Shown piece after piece: positions 37,301-43,991 of a stretch of 64,000 nucleotides of DNA (position 1 is the stretch's first letter; each line of letters starts with the position of its first letter). A model generated the notes under the pieces. It did no database searches. It saw nothing but the letters and a program-made list of their open reading frames with translations, and was not told where the DNA came from. The DNA is from Legionella yabuuchiae (GTDB lineage: Bacteria > Pseudomonadota > Gammaproteobacteria > Legionellales > Legionellaceae), in contig NZ_CAAAIW010000010.1 of the NCBI RefSeq assembly GCF_900640115.1, forward strand, positions 1 through 64,000. Reading direction: 5' to 3'. The position numbers and the translations under genes are program-made.

Positions 37301-38270
37301 CTTCAGTGGGACCATATAAATTATGCAGTTTTACTGTTGGAAATAATTGTTTAAACTGGTTAGCAAGTCTGACAGGTAATGCTTCTCCACTGCAAAATAC
37401 ATCACTGATGCCGCTTAGATTCTTTGTTTTATTGATTGTTAAACCAGAAAGAAACGCGCTAAGCATGGTGGGTACAAAGTGTAATTTGCTAATTTTTTCG
37501 CTTTCGATAATGTTATACAAATATTCCACATCTTTATGACCGTTGGTTTTGGCAAAAACTAGTCTGCTGCCAGCGATAAGAGGCAAAAGTAATTCCCAAA
37601 CTGAAACGTCAAAAACGAAAGGGGTCTTTTGAAGCACGTTATCATGTGAAGAAAAAGCATAGGTATCTTTTTGCCATAATAATCGATTAACTAACAGGGA
37701 ATGGATTGTCGTAGCACCTTTAGGCTGACCAGTAGTACCTGATGTGTAAATAACATAAGCTAAATTTTCTCCTGTACATTGTGTAAATAAATTTGAGGTT
37801 GAATAAGAGCTATAATTGCAGCGATCCAATACCACTATATGAGCCGATGTTAGGGCTTCTAATTGGGGATGAAAGGTTGATTGGGTAAGCAGCAGCTGTG
37901 CCTTGGTATCTTCCAAAATATAACCTATTCGTTCCTGGGGGTATCCCGGATCGATAGGAACGTAAGCACCATTTGCTTTCATAATAGCGAGTATGCCAAT
38001 GATCATATCCAGGCCTCTGTTCAAGCAGATTGCTATTAAGGTATCCGGATTAATAATGGCTTGCGACTGGAGATATCGAGCCAGTTGATTGCTTTTGTCA
38101 TTTAACGCTTTATAAGTTAATTGTTCCTGATGATAAATTACAGCTAGAGCATCAGGCGTATTTCGCACCTGCTCTTCAAATAAGTGGGTGATTAATTTAT
38201 TATCCAGATTCTCTTTATCGGTGTTATTCCAGTCATAGTTTGCTTCTTGATAGTTCTTTTCTTTCAGCAT
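28329..38270 (-). CDS. nonribosomal peptide synthetase, A-T-Cy-A(Ox)-T-C-A-T-TE
   Basis: This single 3313-residue protein encodes a whole three-module line. Domains by residue: A1 about 25-530; carrier DDFFKLGGNSI about 570; heterocyclisation domain with DVLILDGIS (D-x4-D-x2-S) about 756; A2 with YVIYTSGSTGKPKG about 1236; an McbC/SagB-like FMN oxidase (YPSGGSTYAIQSY about 1640) inserted between A2 motifs A8 (about 1493) and A10 (about 1908); carrier about 1957; condensation domain HHIAFDGWS about 2141; A3 about 2460-2960; carrier about 2993; thioesterase GWSYG about 3128. Pocket residues aligned by eye to GrsA read D-V-W-H-F-S-L-I-D (Ser), D-L-Y-N-L-S-L-I-W (Cys) and D-L-T-K-F-G-E-V-G (Asn-like). 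The predicted scaffold is Ser-thiazole-Asn. Every core motif looks intact. Confidence 0.92.
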   Translation of the reverse strand: MLKEKNYQEANYDWNNTDKENLDNKLITHLFEEQVRNTPDALAVIYHQEQLTYKALNDKSNQLARYLQSQAIINPDTLIAICLNRGLDMIIGILAIMKANGAYVPIDPGYPQERIGYILEDTKAQLLLTQSTFHPQLEALTSAHIVVLDRCNYSSYSTSNLFTQCTGENLAYVIYTSGTTGQPKGATTIHSLLVNRLLWQKDTYAFSSHDNVLQKTPFVFDVSVWELLLPLIAGSRLVFAKTNGHKDVEYLYNIIESEKISKLHFVPTMLSAFLSGLTINKTKNLSGISDVFCSGEALPVRLANQFKQLFPTVKLHNLYGPTEVAIDVSAYSDIPANADLIHIGKPINNIVFYILDKYKKPVPPGVIGELYIAAPHLNRGYLNQPVHSAEKFILNPFATDTDIKQGRTQIYKTGDLVRWLVDGNVEYIGRNDFQVKIRGYRIELAEIEHVLTSIDGVTQACVLNKYKNETQYLVGYLIIASNCELNDDFIFNQLQKKLPEYMVPDVLIRLTCFPLTINGKLDRKALPDPQFISNSEYVPPSTDLEIQIVSIWQNILKINNIGLTDDFFKLGGNSISAICLVSQINLELGVQVSVKDIYKHKTISQLLSIIQHSTGNFIYQDFLITKGFTDEHLPFELTNVQQAYLYGRLADFEMSNVSAHHYSELFFSHFHVARFEEALNQLINIHSSLRTVFQDASQSVIADVPFYKIKQHGQITQNEFAQIRARLSHKVYQSDCWPLFDFELSEVNGQLILHISIDVLILDGISIRLFFNQLAQHYNVSNSAPLKTTHLEINFKDYVQKYHEVRASSLYLEAKHYWLNKLDQYNFEAKIPLAAIPGTIIQPKFIRKSATIQQKKWQLIKDKAYQFNLSLTCVVLYAYGLILSKWSGHSHFCINLTLFNRLPLHKQVNELLGDFTVLELFNFKRSPNETIYSGIEKVHNELWEDIEHNLFDGIDFQRLIRKNLGISQEQSLSPVVLTSLLGGTTDSIPLDGHIGNGYSISQTSQVYLDNKAYENEEGFIAEWDYVEQLFAPHIIEEMHDDYCAVLELFAELKWDQPLPPLTLSTKDQFLITKANSDIQPEIKQTLVDLFLSHVKTAYKQIAVIDSQGTYTYGEIYLFSEYITHHLLSRITDKSQKLIGILSEKSYQQVVAALGIMRSGMAYLPLHIDWPEGRISSILKEAAVNTILISQSAFSNYIKGKQIEDEYCWLIIGTLINSPPPIKNSQLPKINFDDVAYVIYTSGSTGKPKGVTIAHQAAVNTITAVNNRFQIKSTDKILALSDLGFDLSVYDIFGVLGAAGTVVFPDQEQIKEPSHWYELIVTYQITLWNTVPQLMQLLAVYVTDRGKLLTPLTTILLSGDWIPLQLPNQLKSLTKNATIMSLGGATEGAIWSIWYEIKNIQSEWASIPYGYAMPNQKMYVLNSFQEQCPVDVTGEIHIGGMGVALGYWNDEEKSQARFINHSDLGRLYKTGDSGKWHQDGYIIFQGRKDFQVKLNGYRVELEEISHHLTQLEGIDGALTRVHENRLIAYLLSSSFKKSQEKENKEHFILEQHNIRTDLAWKYSLNPLLCEKKYRRRKSYRYFLHEKNATPFLPAPHHLNNWKRPFGKPICLGQLTSILQPLSALILKDKITPKYIYPSGGSTYAIQSYLSIPARRIHGVEAGEYYYNPVTYQLQHTNSSNSVDSFKIDFKLYLPAIEPLYQEKSSRLAYLEMGHILYCLEQVLTNLNIGYDIEIRNEKNDMYHSLLTIHFDNLLNPYRAPALKKVMLVNQSGYFHHPLHSFDLKKQSIFMQISEQGQLLANAEGILALEGTHTPEHYIQAGFEAQGISELWYERNIGSCTIGLMPYDEAIYALAFGSINKAMLGESQSMAQPISLDRYISEQLKLKLPFYMVPETYFKLNHFPLTANGKIDLQSLPLPDFSLEKKYIAPETQLEKDIAQIWQEILQIERVGLNDDFFRIGGNSILAIQMVNKLNNHTGLHIKVTELFKNKTIATLLERLTGSGNAPRINATERTTAPLSFAQERLWFIENYEQGTNAYHIPLCIKLNASDLVDAMKKSLQTILVRHEILRTVYLQNAQGEYYQEVTNLPLIFLEETISEQQLEYKLSERINQHFDLRQELPIRVVIFRSAVHYYFSITIHHIAFDGWSSAIFIDELAQLYHYYLGKTPLNLSSLPIQYIDFALWQRDYFQGDILKNQIKYWQKKLKNTEILYFPCDYTRTKKIDYRGNRIFFTLDSQITQKIKNLAKTVQVTQYTLLLSGFYILLNKYTGQEDILIGTPVANRHYSQIEHLIGFFVNTLVIRQTVSPQGSIKALAHDIHQTVLQAQKHQDLPFEKLVEILNIERDPGRHPLFQIMFRVQNFIDNKDFDFYEVDKFLKASQFDFDLLINDNGPEFKGQFTYLTSLFKRETAERIIAHYVHILERMCENPHQLIKDILIISKEEYHQTVYQWNNTDRDFLDYKRIEQLFEDQVLKAPHHIALVHQNNQMTYFQLNEKANQLARYLRSKAVLKSNTIIALCLNRGMEMIITLLAIMKTGAAYLPVDPEYPSARINYMLNDSQTPLVITHSSFVKKLQGGFNAHLLLLDTECYKYHNSTNLNIKASMEDLAYVIYTSGTTGKPKGVMISHSSVFNYLKNVEPLLHYVKNMDYSSNLSFDLSVTTTLLPLICGKKICIYDGHLTEFKRYINHLNKHKIDFLKATPSFLNHLPLELLTHKIHACFIGGEQSDVKQIDYIKNYIDNIYDEYGPTEATVGATNYLCKNNSHSIGKPYNNYKVYVLDKQGNPLPIGIVGELHIAGAGLARGYLNNPELSTEKFAVNSLATPEDIEKGYMRRYKTGDLVRWLPDGNLQYIGRNDSQVKIRGHRIELSEVEQALSSIDGIKQACAVVKTTVSSQFLVGYVVLEINKSITTAHILTQLHEQLPDYMVPDVLIHLPVFPLTANGKLDKTNLPEAFFMDKEVDQPPSTDLEKRLAAIWNDVLKIKNTGVTDDFFKIGGTSLSAMQVSYLMSNELKCDVKVADLFRYKTISQIIKHSLLEAKPDSSCLILLSANECINKECIFLVHGVGGNILSYYQIIKQLEKDYNVYGIQARGLHSNQKCFESYQQMITVYSTEMKNVLKNNGAEKYHIIGWSYGVAVALELISALQKNARCKNAFLIDGSSVADRNLKSLHFKLNNSDLSDDLKTLILFYKNTYRSEGEINNLTEDELFHYAHQLFGYPSTEKEFNKIKRRVNVALHNIKNLLSFSQYHTPTYCADKFHIINADQTKNGKTQWHDILNCDYISTMNFEADHWSIMVSNQLLTYLKCQLLQVEEVIA

Positions 38271-38324
38271 ATAAGTGCTTCTAACTAGTATTTAGTATGA
38301 GTGATGTTTTATGTATCCATGTGC

Positions 38325-40727
38325 TCAGGATTTAATACACATGACGTTAAAACCCAGCTCCTCCGAGGTGAAAGTAATACGATAGGTGTCGATGTCAGGT
38401 AAGGCAAAGGCTGCATGAACTTTGGCGTAGCGATCAAATTGAGCATCATAACTGCCTTCAAGAATATATAAGGAAATAACTTTCTTAGCGCATGATCTTT
38501 CCCTTTCAATTAACTCTACCTTTAATTTATCAATATAATGACGCATGAATTTGGTACAGCTAATGTTATGAATATCTGGTCTTACTTCCTGTTTTATTGT
38601 CTGGAATAACTTATTTCGCTGTTGAATGTCACTGTTGGTATATACTTGATCATAAATGATTTGATGATAGTTTTTATCTGGAAACTGTTGGAACCATCTG
38701 GCAAGAATGGACTCCGAATAGTTTAAAAGAATATCTTCACGAAATAATTGTTCAAATAGCTCGGGGGCTTGACGATAGTAAATTTGAGCTAAATCAAAGG
38801 TGACACAAGAAAGTCGACCTTCTTTATCCATATGATCAATGAGCTGGACAATAGTGTTATCAGGAAACAGTACATTAAGCGCTCGATTTCCTTCGTATAC
38901 GATTTGATAATTATCTTGAGCGTTTTGACTGACAAAGCAGTCAAGTATTCCTTGACCTATACGGTCTATAAGCAAGCTATCTTCAGTAAGAATAACATCA
39001 GGTTCAAGCTCTTTTTGTACCAATAAATCATTATATTTTTTGTAATCAAATACATCACGCACATGTAAATTATCGATTAAAGGTTGCAGGGTGAATCCTA
39101 TATTTGATTCCAATGCTTCGTTTTTTAATGTTCGTGCAACATCGATAGAAATTTCCTGATGAATGTCTACAATACGATCGGCATGTAAATGAGCATATAA
39201 AATATTTACTTCGAGAGTCTGGTAATACTGTAAATAGTCCTTGCACCGCTGAGTGAGGAAGTTAAACTCAGGGATTTGTTTGATTTGCTCCGAAATCCAT
39301 TTGGGACGCTCAATAATTTCCAATTCATTAGGCTTAATATTGGAGAGTAGGATATTCCGTGCAGTGATAGGTATGGTAAAGGGTTTTATAAAAGTAGTCA
39401 TCAGCCAAGCCAACGGATTATGTGCATTTTGATTGGCCAGATGTACTGCGTCACTAGGAGAAATAGTCTGCAAGGCAAGGCCATAGGAGTAAGGCGCTAG
39501 AACAATTTTAATAGGAAGATTGTTATCAAGAGTAATAATTTCACGCTTATGTCTTGAGCCAGTATGTCCTAAATAACTATTAAGTTCTTCTGTGCCACTG
39601 ACAGAAATATGCTCTATTTTCTTATTTTGATAAATTAAAATTGCTCCACAGCCTATCGACATCAATTTTAATTGAATAGGACTGTATTCATTTTCTTTAA
39701 AAATTTGGCCAATCACTAAAGATAAATAATATTTTGTATAATGATTATCAAAGATATATCCATCAAACATAGCAAGACCCATTTCCAGACCATAACGCAT
39801 AATAAGGCTTGAGCAGATTCCACTTAACTCTTTTAATTTAGCTTGGGAAAGAGCTTCAGGGGAGTTTGAGGTGAGTAATAAAGAGATATATGGATAATTA
39901 GTCCTTACTTCTCCAATGCTTGCAGGATCTAAAACTTTATATTTTGCTTCAGCAAGCGCCGAAGATCTTATGGGATAATATTTTACAGAGAACTCACCCA
40001 AATTATGTTTGGCTGTATAGAGTTGGTAGTGACAATTTTTTCGTTTGGCAGATGCTTCTCCAAGCATCCGTTCCAGACCTAAATTGATATGTTTGCTTCT
40101 TCCTGCAATTGGTTTATAAGTATCTTCATTGCTGGTTAAGGCGGTATCAAGACCCAAATATTTGTTAAAGAGTGTTTTATACTGTTCCATAAACTGTTTT
40201 TTTTCAGTTACCGATAGTGAATGGAACTCGTGCAAAAGATGCTTGGTTAATAGCGACAAATCCATAATTTCACTAAAATGGTCGAGTTCTTGAAGGTACT
40301 CAAACCGTTCAGTCTGTTGTTGCTCCGTAGGTGACAAGTCGTTATAAAGAAAGCCATATTCTAATAAACTGCTGATATTTAACCAAAAATCAAGGCTAAT
40401 TTTATTCTGACAGTTAGCTAAAGTATCAAAAACAAGGCAATCGGTGATATGAGATAGATTGCTTAATGATTGGTTATTTGTATTATCTTCTACATATTCA
40501 ATGAACTTTTTGCCGCCACCAGGATATGCAGTTTCTGAAACCAAAGAAAGATAATGATAAAAACTTTGCCAAATGGTATCAAAAACTTTAGGAGGTAATT
40601 GTTGAGATATTTCTTCCGGAAAGGGCCCTATGTTATCAAGTAGAAAAGCATAATAAGCTCTTTTGTCTAACTTGTTGGTTAGGTGTTTAATAACTTTTTT
40701 CGAGATGAGGTTAACTGATTGATTCAT
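38325..40727 (-). CDS. unrecognised 800-aa protein of the NRPS cluster
   Basis: This soluble protein of 800 residues has no signal peptide or membrane segments. It lies 54 bases upstream of the NRPS gene and 52 downstream of the ATP-grasp gene, on the same strand, so it is almost certainly co-transcribed. Visible blocks are AYPGGGKKFIEYVEDN (about 68-83), RSKHINLGLERMLGEASAKRKN (about 208-230, in two conserved-looking parts), SGTEELNSYLGHTGSRHKRE and HADRIVDIHQEISIDVARTL. I compared it mentally with LanB-type dehydratases, PEARL ligases and IucA/IucC siderophore synthetases and found none of their signatures. It could be a tailoring enzyme for the peptide. I offer no function. Confidence 0.6.
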   Translation of the reverse strand: MNQSVNLISKKVIKHLTNKLDKRAYYAFLLDNIGPFPEEISQQLPPKVFDTIWQSFYHYLSLVSETAYPGGGKKFIEYVEDNTNNQSLSNLSHITDCLVFDTLANCQNKISLDFWLNISSLLEYGFLYNDLSPTEQQQTERFEYLQELDHFSEIMDLSLLTKHLLHEFHSLSVTEKKQFMEQYKTLFNKYLGLDTALTSNEDTYKPIAGRSKHINLGLERMLGEASAKRKNCHYQLYTAKHNLGEFSVKYYPIRSSALAEAKYKVLDPASIGEVRTNYPYISLLLTSNSPEALSQAKLKELSGICSSLIMRYGLEMGLAMFDGYIFDNHYTKYYLSLVIGQIFKENEYSPIQLKLMSIGCGAILIYQNKKIEHISVSGTEELNSYLGHTGSRHKREIITLDNNLPIKIVLAPYSYGLALQTISPSDAVHLANQNAHNPLAWLMTTFIKPFTIPITARNILLSNIKPNELEIIERPKWISEQIKQIPEFNFLTQRCKDYLQYYQTLEVNILYAHLHADRIVDIHQEISIDVARTLKNEALESNIGFTLQPLIDNLHVRDVFDYKKYNDLLVQKELEPDVILTEDSLLIDRIGQGILDCFVSQNAQDNYQIVYEGNRALNVLFPDNTIVQLIDHMDKEGRLSCVTFDLAQIYYRQAPELFEQLFREDILLNYSESILARWFQQFPDKNYHQIIYDQVYTNSDIQQRNKLFQTIKQEVRPDIHNISCTKFMRHYIDKLKVELIERERSCAKKVISLYILEGSYDAQFDRYAKVHAAFALPDIDTYRITFTSEELGFNVMCIKS

Positions 40728-40779
40728 TCGTGACTCTCTAATTCCAGGTTATATGGCATTTGATATTTGCTAATTAATT

Positions 40780-42006
40780 TCATTCAATATCTACAGCAAT
40801 AAATTCTTTAAGCTTATTGAAATCTTCTCTTAACTTTAAGTAATCCTTATTCCATAAAACCATTGTACTGGCTACTTGAAACAAGTCTTTAGATTTTAAA
40901 ACAATATCGTCTTTTTCAATCCTAAATCGTTCGACAAACTGAGAGTTAAGCTCCATTTTGCTGCAGTGTTTTTTTATGCGGCCAGAGTCCGGTATGGGAA
41001 AAATATAGCGGGCAGCGTAATAAATGATTTGCGTTGTAGAAAAATCACCATGGTAATCACCAGCTTGCAATAAAAAATGAGTTTCGTTAATGTTGATATC
41101 CAGATGTTTTTGATACAGAAGATCACCTTCCAGGCCTGGGGGGCGGGCAGCGGCTTCTAAAAAAACGAGTTCATTAGCTTGGGTCAGAAATATTTCCACA
41201 TGAGCAACTCCATTCTCAAAAATTCCTAGATTATCTAGAACAACTTTGGCGAACTCCTTAACTCTTTGAGCCATTGGATCTTCTGTTGGTAAAGAGATGC
41301 TTCCTATCGGATACCCTTGAGCAAAAAAGTAACCAGGATTGGAGTATTCAAATACACAAGAATATAAAATATTGCCGTCTTTAATAAAACTTTCGCAGTG
41401 GAACAAAGTGCCTTCCAGATATTCTTGGATGAGATAAGTATGATTAGCTTTTTGTAGTACCCATTTCTCAAATTCTTTTTTATTATTCACCTTAGTGGTG
41501 GCAACACTGCCACAAAGATTGATTGGTTTTATAAAAAGAGGAAAGTGCGATAATTGATTTTCTAACTCTTCGATATAGTTTTCTTTATTGACTTGATAGT
41601 ATTGCTCATCAAATATTCTACTTAATGGAACTCTTAATCCAGCTTCCTTTAGTGTTTTAACCATCAAGTTTTTATCAATATACCTATCTAAATTATTTAC
41701 TGATAGGCCATAATGTTTGCGTAACAACCCGCAAACTTGAACACATTCCTCTGCGAGATAAACTATATTAAAGACTGGACCATAGTGGTTAATAATAGTG
41801 TCACATTGGCTAATAAGAGTTTCCATTTTGAAGTCACAGGCAATAATCTGTTCAATCTCAGGATTCTTAATGAGTTGGTGATGCGCTTCGAGATCGAGCG
41901 GATTGACCAATATAAATGAACGAAATTTTTTCAACACTTCATGTGAGTGAAATGGAAATACCTTATTACGAAAGGGAGGGTTAAACAATATAATAAGATT
42001 GTTCAT
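40780..42006 (-). CDS. ATP-grasp carboxylate-amine ligase of the NRPS cluster
   Basis: The 408-residue protein has the ATP-grasp layout. An N-terminal Rossmann-like half (INHYGPVFNIVYLAEECV, LSVNNLDRYIDKNLM) is followed by the ATP-binding Lys in FPLFIKPINLCGS. The lid/hinge YLIQEYLEG comes next, and the metal-binding acidic region is in HVEIFLTQANELVFLEAAARPPG. These match ATP-grasp_4 enzymes that form amide bonds between a carboxylate and an amine, such as dipeptide ligases. It is the first gene of the three-gene minus-strand cluster. A plausible role is attaching an amino acid to the Ser-thiazole-Asn product or making an unusual precursor; that is inference. Confidence 0.75.
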   Translation of the reverse strand: MNNLIILFNPPFRNKVFPFHSHEVLKKFRSFILVNPLDLEAHHQLIKNPEIEQIIACDFKMETLISQCDTIINHYGPVFNIVYLAEECVQVCGLLRKHYGLSVNNLDRYIDKNLMVKTLKEAGLRVPLSRIFDEQYYQVNKENYIEELENQLSHFPLFIKPINLCGSVATTKVNNKKEFEKWVLQKANHTYLIQEYLEGTLFHCESFIKDGNILYSCVFEYSNPGYFFAQGYPIGSISLPTEDPMAQRVKEFAKVVLDNLGIFENGVAHVEIFLTQANELVFLEAAARPPGLEGDLLYQKHLDININETHFLLQAGDYHGDFSTTQIIYYAARYIFPIPDSGRIKKHCSKMELNSQFVERFRIEKDDIVLKSKDLFQVASTMVLWNKDYLKLREDFNKLKEFIAVDIE

Positions 42007-42406
42007 TCAGTTGATCTGCCATAATTATGCGTACTATCACCTTTCCATGGATAAAATGCTTTTTAAAGGTTGGACACTGGATAACGCACTAATAAATAAA
42101 AATGGATTTTTAATTGTCTTTTAATTATTTGCATATTAATTGCTTCATTGTTGATCGTCAATAACCCAATCAAGCATTTAATAAAGCACATTGAATTTAA
42201 AGGCATTTAATATTCGGGAGAGCTCTGTATATAAATCGTTCTTATTTTGTTGAAGCGGGATTTTTTCTTAAAAGAGTGACTTAAACGGCTGGGACATACT
42301 TAAACGGCTGGGACATACGATGGATAGGATAGACATTTCCTAGGCAACCTGCTACGATTTTGATTTTTTATGTTTATTTAATATTGAATTAGGAACTTTA
42401 TTAGCC
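42007..42406. promoter_or_regulatory. divergent intergenic region between the biosynthetic cluster and the MFS gene
   Basis: This AT-rich gap of 400 bases separates the ATP-grasp gene (minus) from the MFS gene (plus) and must hold both promoters. A perfect tandem repeat of a 19-base unit, TTAAACGGCTGGGACATAC, occupies 42281-42318. No reading frame or RNA fold of note is seen, and promoter elements cannot be fixed confidently by eye. Confidence 0.4.
42281..42318. repeat. tandem 19-bp repeat, two copies
   Basis: The unit TTAAACGGCTGGGACATAC occurs at 42281-42299 and again at 42300-42318 without mismatch. Its GC content stands out against the AT-rich surroundings. It could be a regulator binding site, a recent slippage duplication, or the scar of a mobile element end. 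Confidence 0.75.
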
Positions 42407-43711
42407 ATGCCTGCAGCTTCCGGAAGTATTACAATTCATACCTCCCCAAGATTTTTTTTACCTTGGGTTGTCTGGATATTGGGTTGTGTTTTTTATTTTT
42501 ACGAATTTTTACTGCAAGTATCCCCTGGCGTAATGGGCACTGAATTAATGCGGGATTTTTCAATTACAGGCCAAACACTAGGTGTTTTATCTGGATTTTA
42601 TTACTACTCGTATACTCCTATGCAATTGCCATGCGGTATATTAATGGACCGTTTCGGACCACATAGAATGCTTACCATTGCAACAATTATTTGCGCCATG
42701 AGCACTATTGTTTTTTCAATGACCGATAGCTTGTTCATCGCTTTTATGTCGCGTTTAATGATAGGTTTTGGCTCTGCATTTGCTGCAGTAGGTACCATGA
42801 AGCTTGCCTCCAACTGGTTTTCCACAAAGCGTTTTGCTTTGCTCACAGGGCTTATGGTCACTATTGGAATGCTGGGAGCTATAGGTGGTGAGGCACCGCT
42901 GGCTTTATTAGTTGATCAGTATGGTTGGCGACAAAGTATGTTTGGAATTGGTGTTACTGGCCTTTTCCTCGCCTTATTAATATTCATCATTGTAAATGAT
43001 CAGCCTGCACAGCAAATCGACTCTTCAACAGTACAAGAGAGTAATCAGCAAGCCCCTATATTGCGAAGTTTACTTATTCTTTTAAAAAACAATCAGTTGT
43101 GGCTAATAGCAATTTATGGCAGCTTAATGTTCATGGCAACTCCAGTATTTTGTGGGTTGTGGGGCGTACCCTTCCTAATGCTCAAAATGAATATTGTAAA
43201 AGCAGTCGCGGCTAATTATGTTTCTCTAGTTTTGATTGGCTGGGTCATTGCCAGCCCTTTATGGGGAGTTTTCTCCAATCGTATTGGCTTGAGAAAGCCT
43301 CCTTTGTATATCGGAGCAGTTGGCGCGCTACTCACTTCACTGCTGTTTATCTACGCTCCAATTAAGACGCCTTGGATAATGGAATGCCTGCTTTTGGCTT
43401 TTGGAATATTTTCAGCAGGTTTTCTCCCGTCATTTTCCGTTGCAAAAGAGTTGTGCAGCAAGCATTACGTGGCAACGGGTCTTGGTTTTATGAATATGTT
43501 CAATATGATAGGCATTGCGTTCTCCCAACCGTTTATCGGTTATGCTTTAGACAAAATGTGGGCTGGCGAATTGGTCAATAATGTACGAGTTTATTCTTTA
43601 GACGCTTATCACATAGGATTGGCTATTTTACCAGTCGGTATTTTCCTGGCTTTGCTCATCCTTCCTTTCATACGTGAAACTTATTGTCGGGCTATAGAAG
43701 AAGCAGTTTAA
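42407..43711 (+). CDS. MFS transporter, 12 transmembrane segments
   Basis: This 434-residue major facilitator has two six-helix halves. The N-terminal half begins PWVVWILGCVFYFYEFLLQ and carries GILMDRFGPHR (the loop 2-3 motif of MFS) after helix 2. FWxSxxx-like and GWRQSMFGIG segments end helix 5. The family is abundant in Legionella, where the Pht phagosomal nutrient transporters are relatives. It is divergent from the NRPS cluster, so export of the peptide is possible but not shown. Substrate unknown. Confidence 0.8.
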   Translation: MPAASGSITIHTSPRFFLPWVVWILGCVFYFYEFLLQVSPGVMGTELMRDFSITGQTLGVLSGFYYYSYTPMQLPCGILMDRFGPHRMLTIATIICAMSTIVFSMTDSLFIAFMSRLMIGFGSAFAAVGTMKLASNWFSTKRFALLTGLMVTIGMLGAIGGEAPLALLVDQYGWRQSMFGIGVTGLFLALLIFIIVNDQPAQQIDSSTVQESNQQAPILRSLLILLKNNQLWLIAIYGSLMFMATPVFCGLWGVPFLMLKMNIVKAVAANYVSLVLIGWVIASPLWGVFSNRIGLRKPPLYIGAVGALLTSLLFIYAPIKTPWIMECLLLAFGIFSAGFLPSFSVAKELCSKHYVATGLGFMNMFNMIGIAFSQPFIGYALDKMWAGELVNNVRVYSLDAYHIGLAILPVGIFLALLILPFIRETYCRAIEEAV

Positions 43712-43826
43712 TTTATCCAGATGTACTACTGGAGAAGGGAACCGGTGCGCTATGAATAATTCTTAAATGTAGGTTGACGATAAACCTTTAAGTCCACAGA
43801 CAAGCGTAAAGTTCCCTTACCCTTAC

Positions 43827-43939
43827 CTGCGTCACTGCAGTTCATATGCAGTGACGCAGAAAACCATCCTTGATTTTACCCAGTAAAATCAGTACATTCC
43901 GACCATTTGTTCCTTCCCGATTTGCGGGATGGAACAAAT
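43827..43939. repeat. three successive perfect hairpins downstream of the MFS gene
   Basis: Three inverted repeats follow one another. CTGCGTCACTGCA (43827-43839) pairs with TGCAGTGACGCAG (43847-43859). TGATTTTAC (43871-43879) pairs with GTAAAATCA (43883-43891). ATTTGTTCC (43905-43913) with inner CCCG pairs with CGGG and GGAACAAAT (43931-43939). None has a T run, so ordinary terminators are unlikely, although the first could stop MFS read-through. They lie just before the promoter of the first hammerhead leader. Confidence 0.7.
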
Positions 43940-43955
43940 TAAACCCCTAAAATCC

Positions 43956-43982
43956 TTGCCCAACCTGCTCCAGTTTGATAAT
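43956..43982 (+). promoter_or_regulatory. promoter of the first hammerhead leader
   Basis: TTGCCC (43956-43961) and GATAAT (43977-43982) are separated by 15 bases. A start 6-9 bases downstream of the -10 box would be at about 43989-43991, directly at the first base of hammerhead stem I (43992). The second leader has the same promoter-to-ribozyme spacing, which supports the assignment. Confidence 0.5.
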
Positions 43983-43991
43983 TTTTAACTA

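Noticed and set aside
28329-38270. Frameshifts or skipped domains in the NRPS
   Set aside because: All carrier, adenylation, condensation, cyclisation, oxidase and thioesterase motifs lie in one frame and look intact.
38325-40727. Reading the 800-residue cluster protein as a LanB/PEARL-type enzyme or an IucA/IucC siderophore synthetase
   Set aside because: Length and context fit, but I found neither the LanB motifs nor the GHPxHP-type motif of NIS synthetases, so no function is claimed.
42407-43711. Assigning the MFS gene to legiobactin transport (lbtB/lbtC)
   Set aside because: No siderophore synthetase accompanies it and similar MFS proteins are very common in Legionella; substrate cannot be inferred.
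43827-43939. Integron attC array
   Set aside because: The three hairpins differ in length and lack the conserved RYYYAAC/GTTRRRY ends, and no integron integrase is present.
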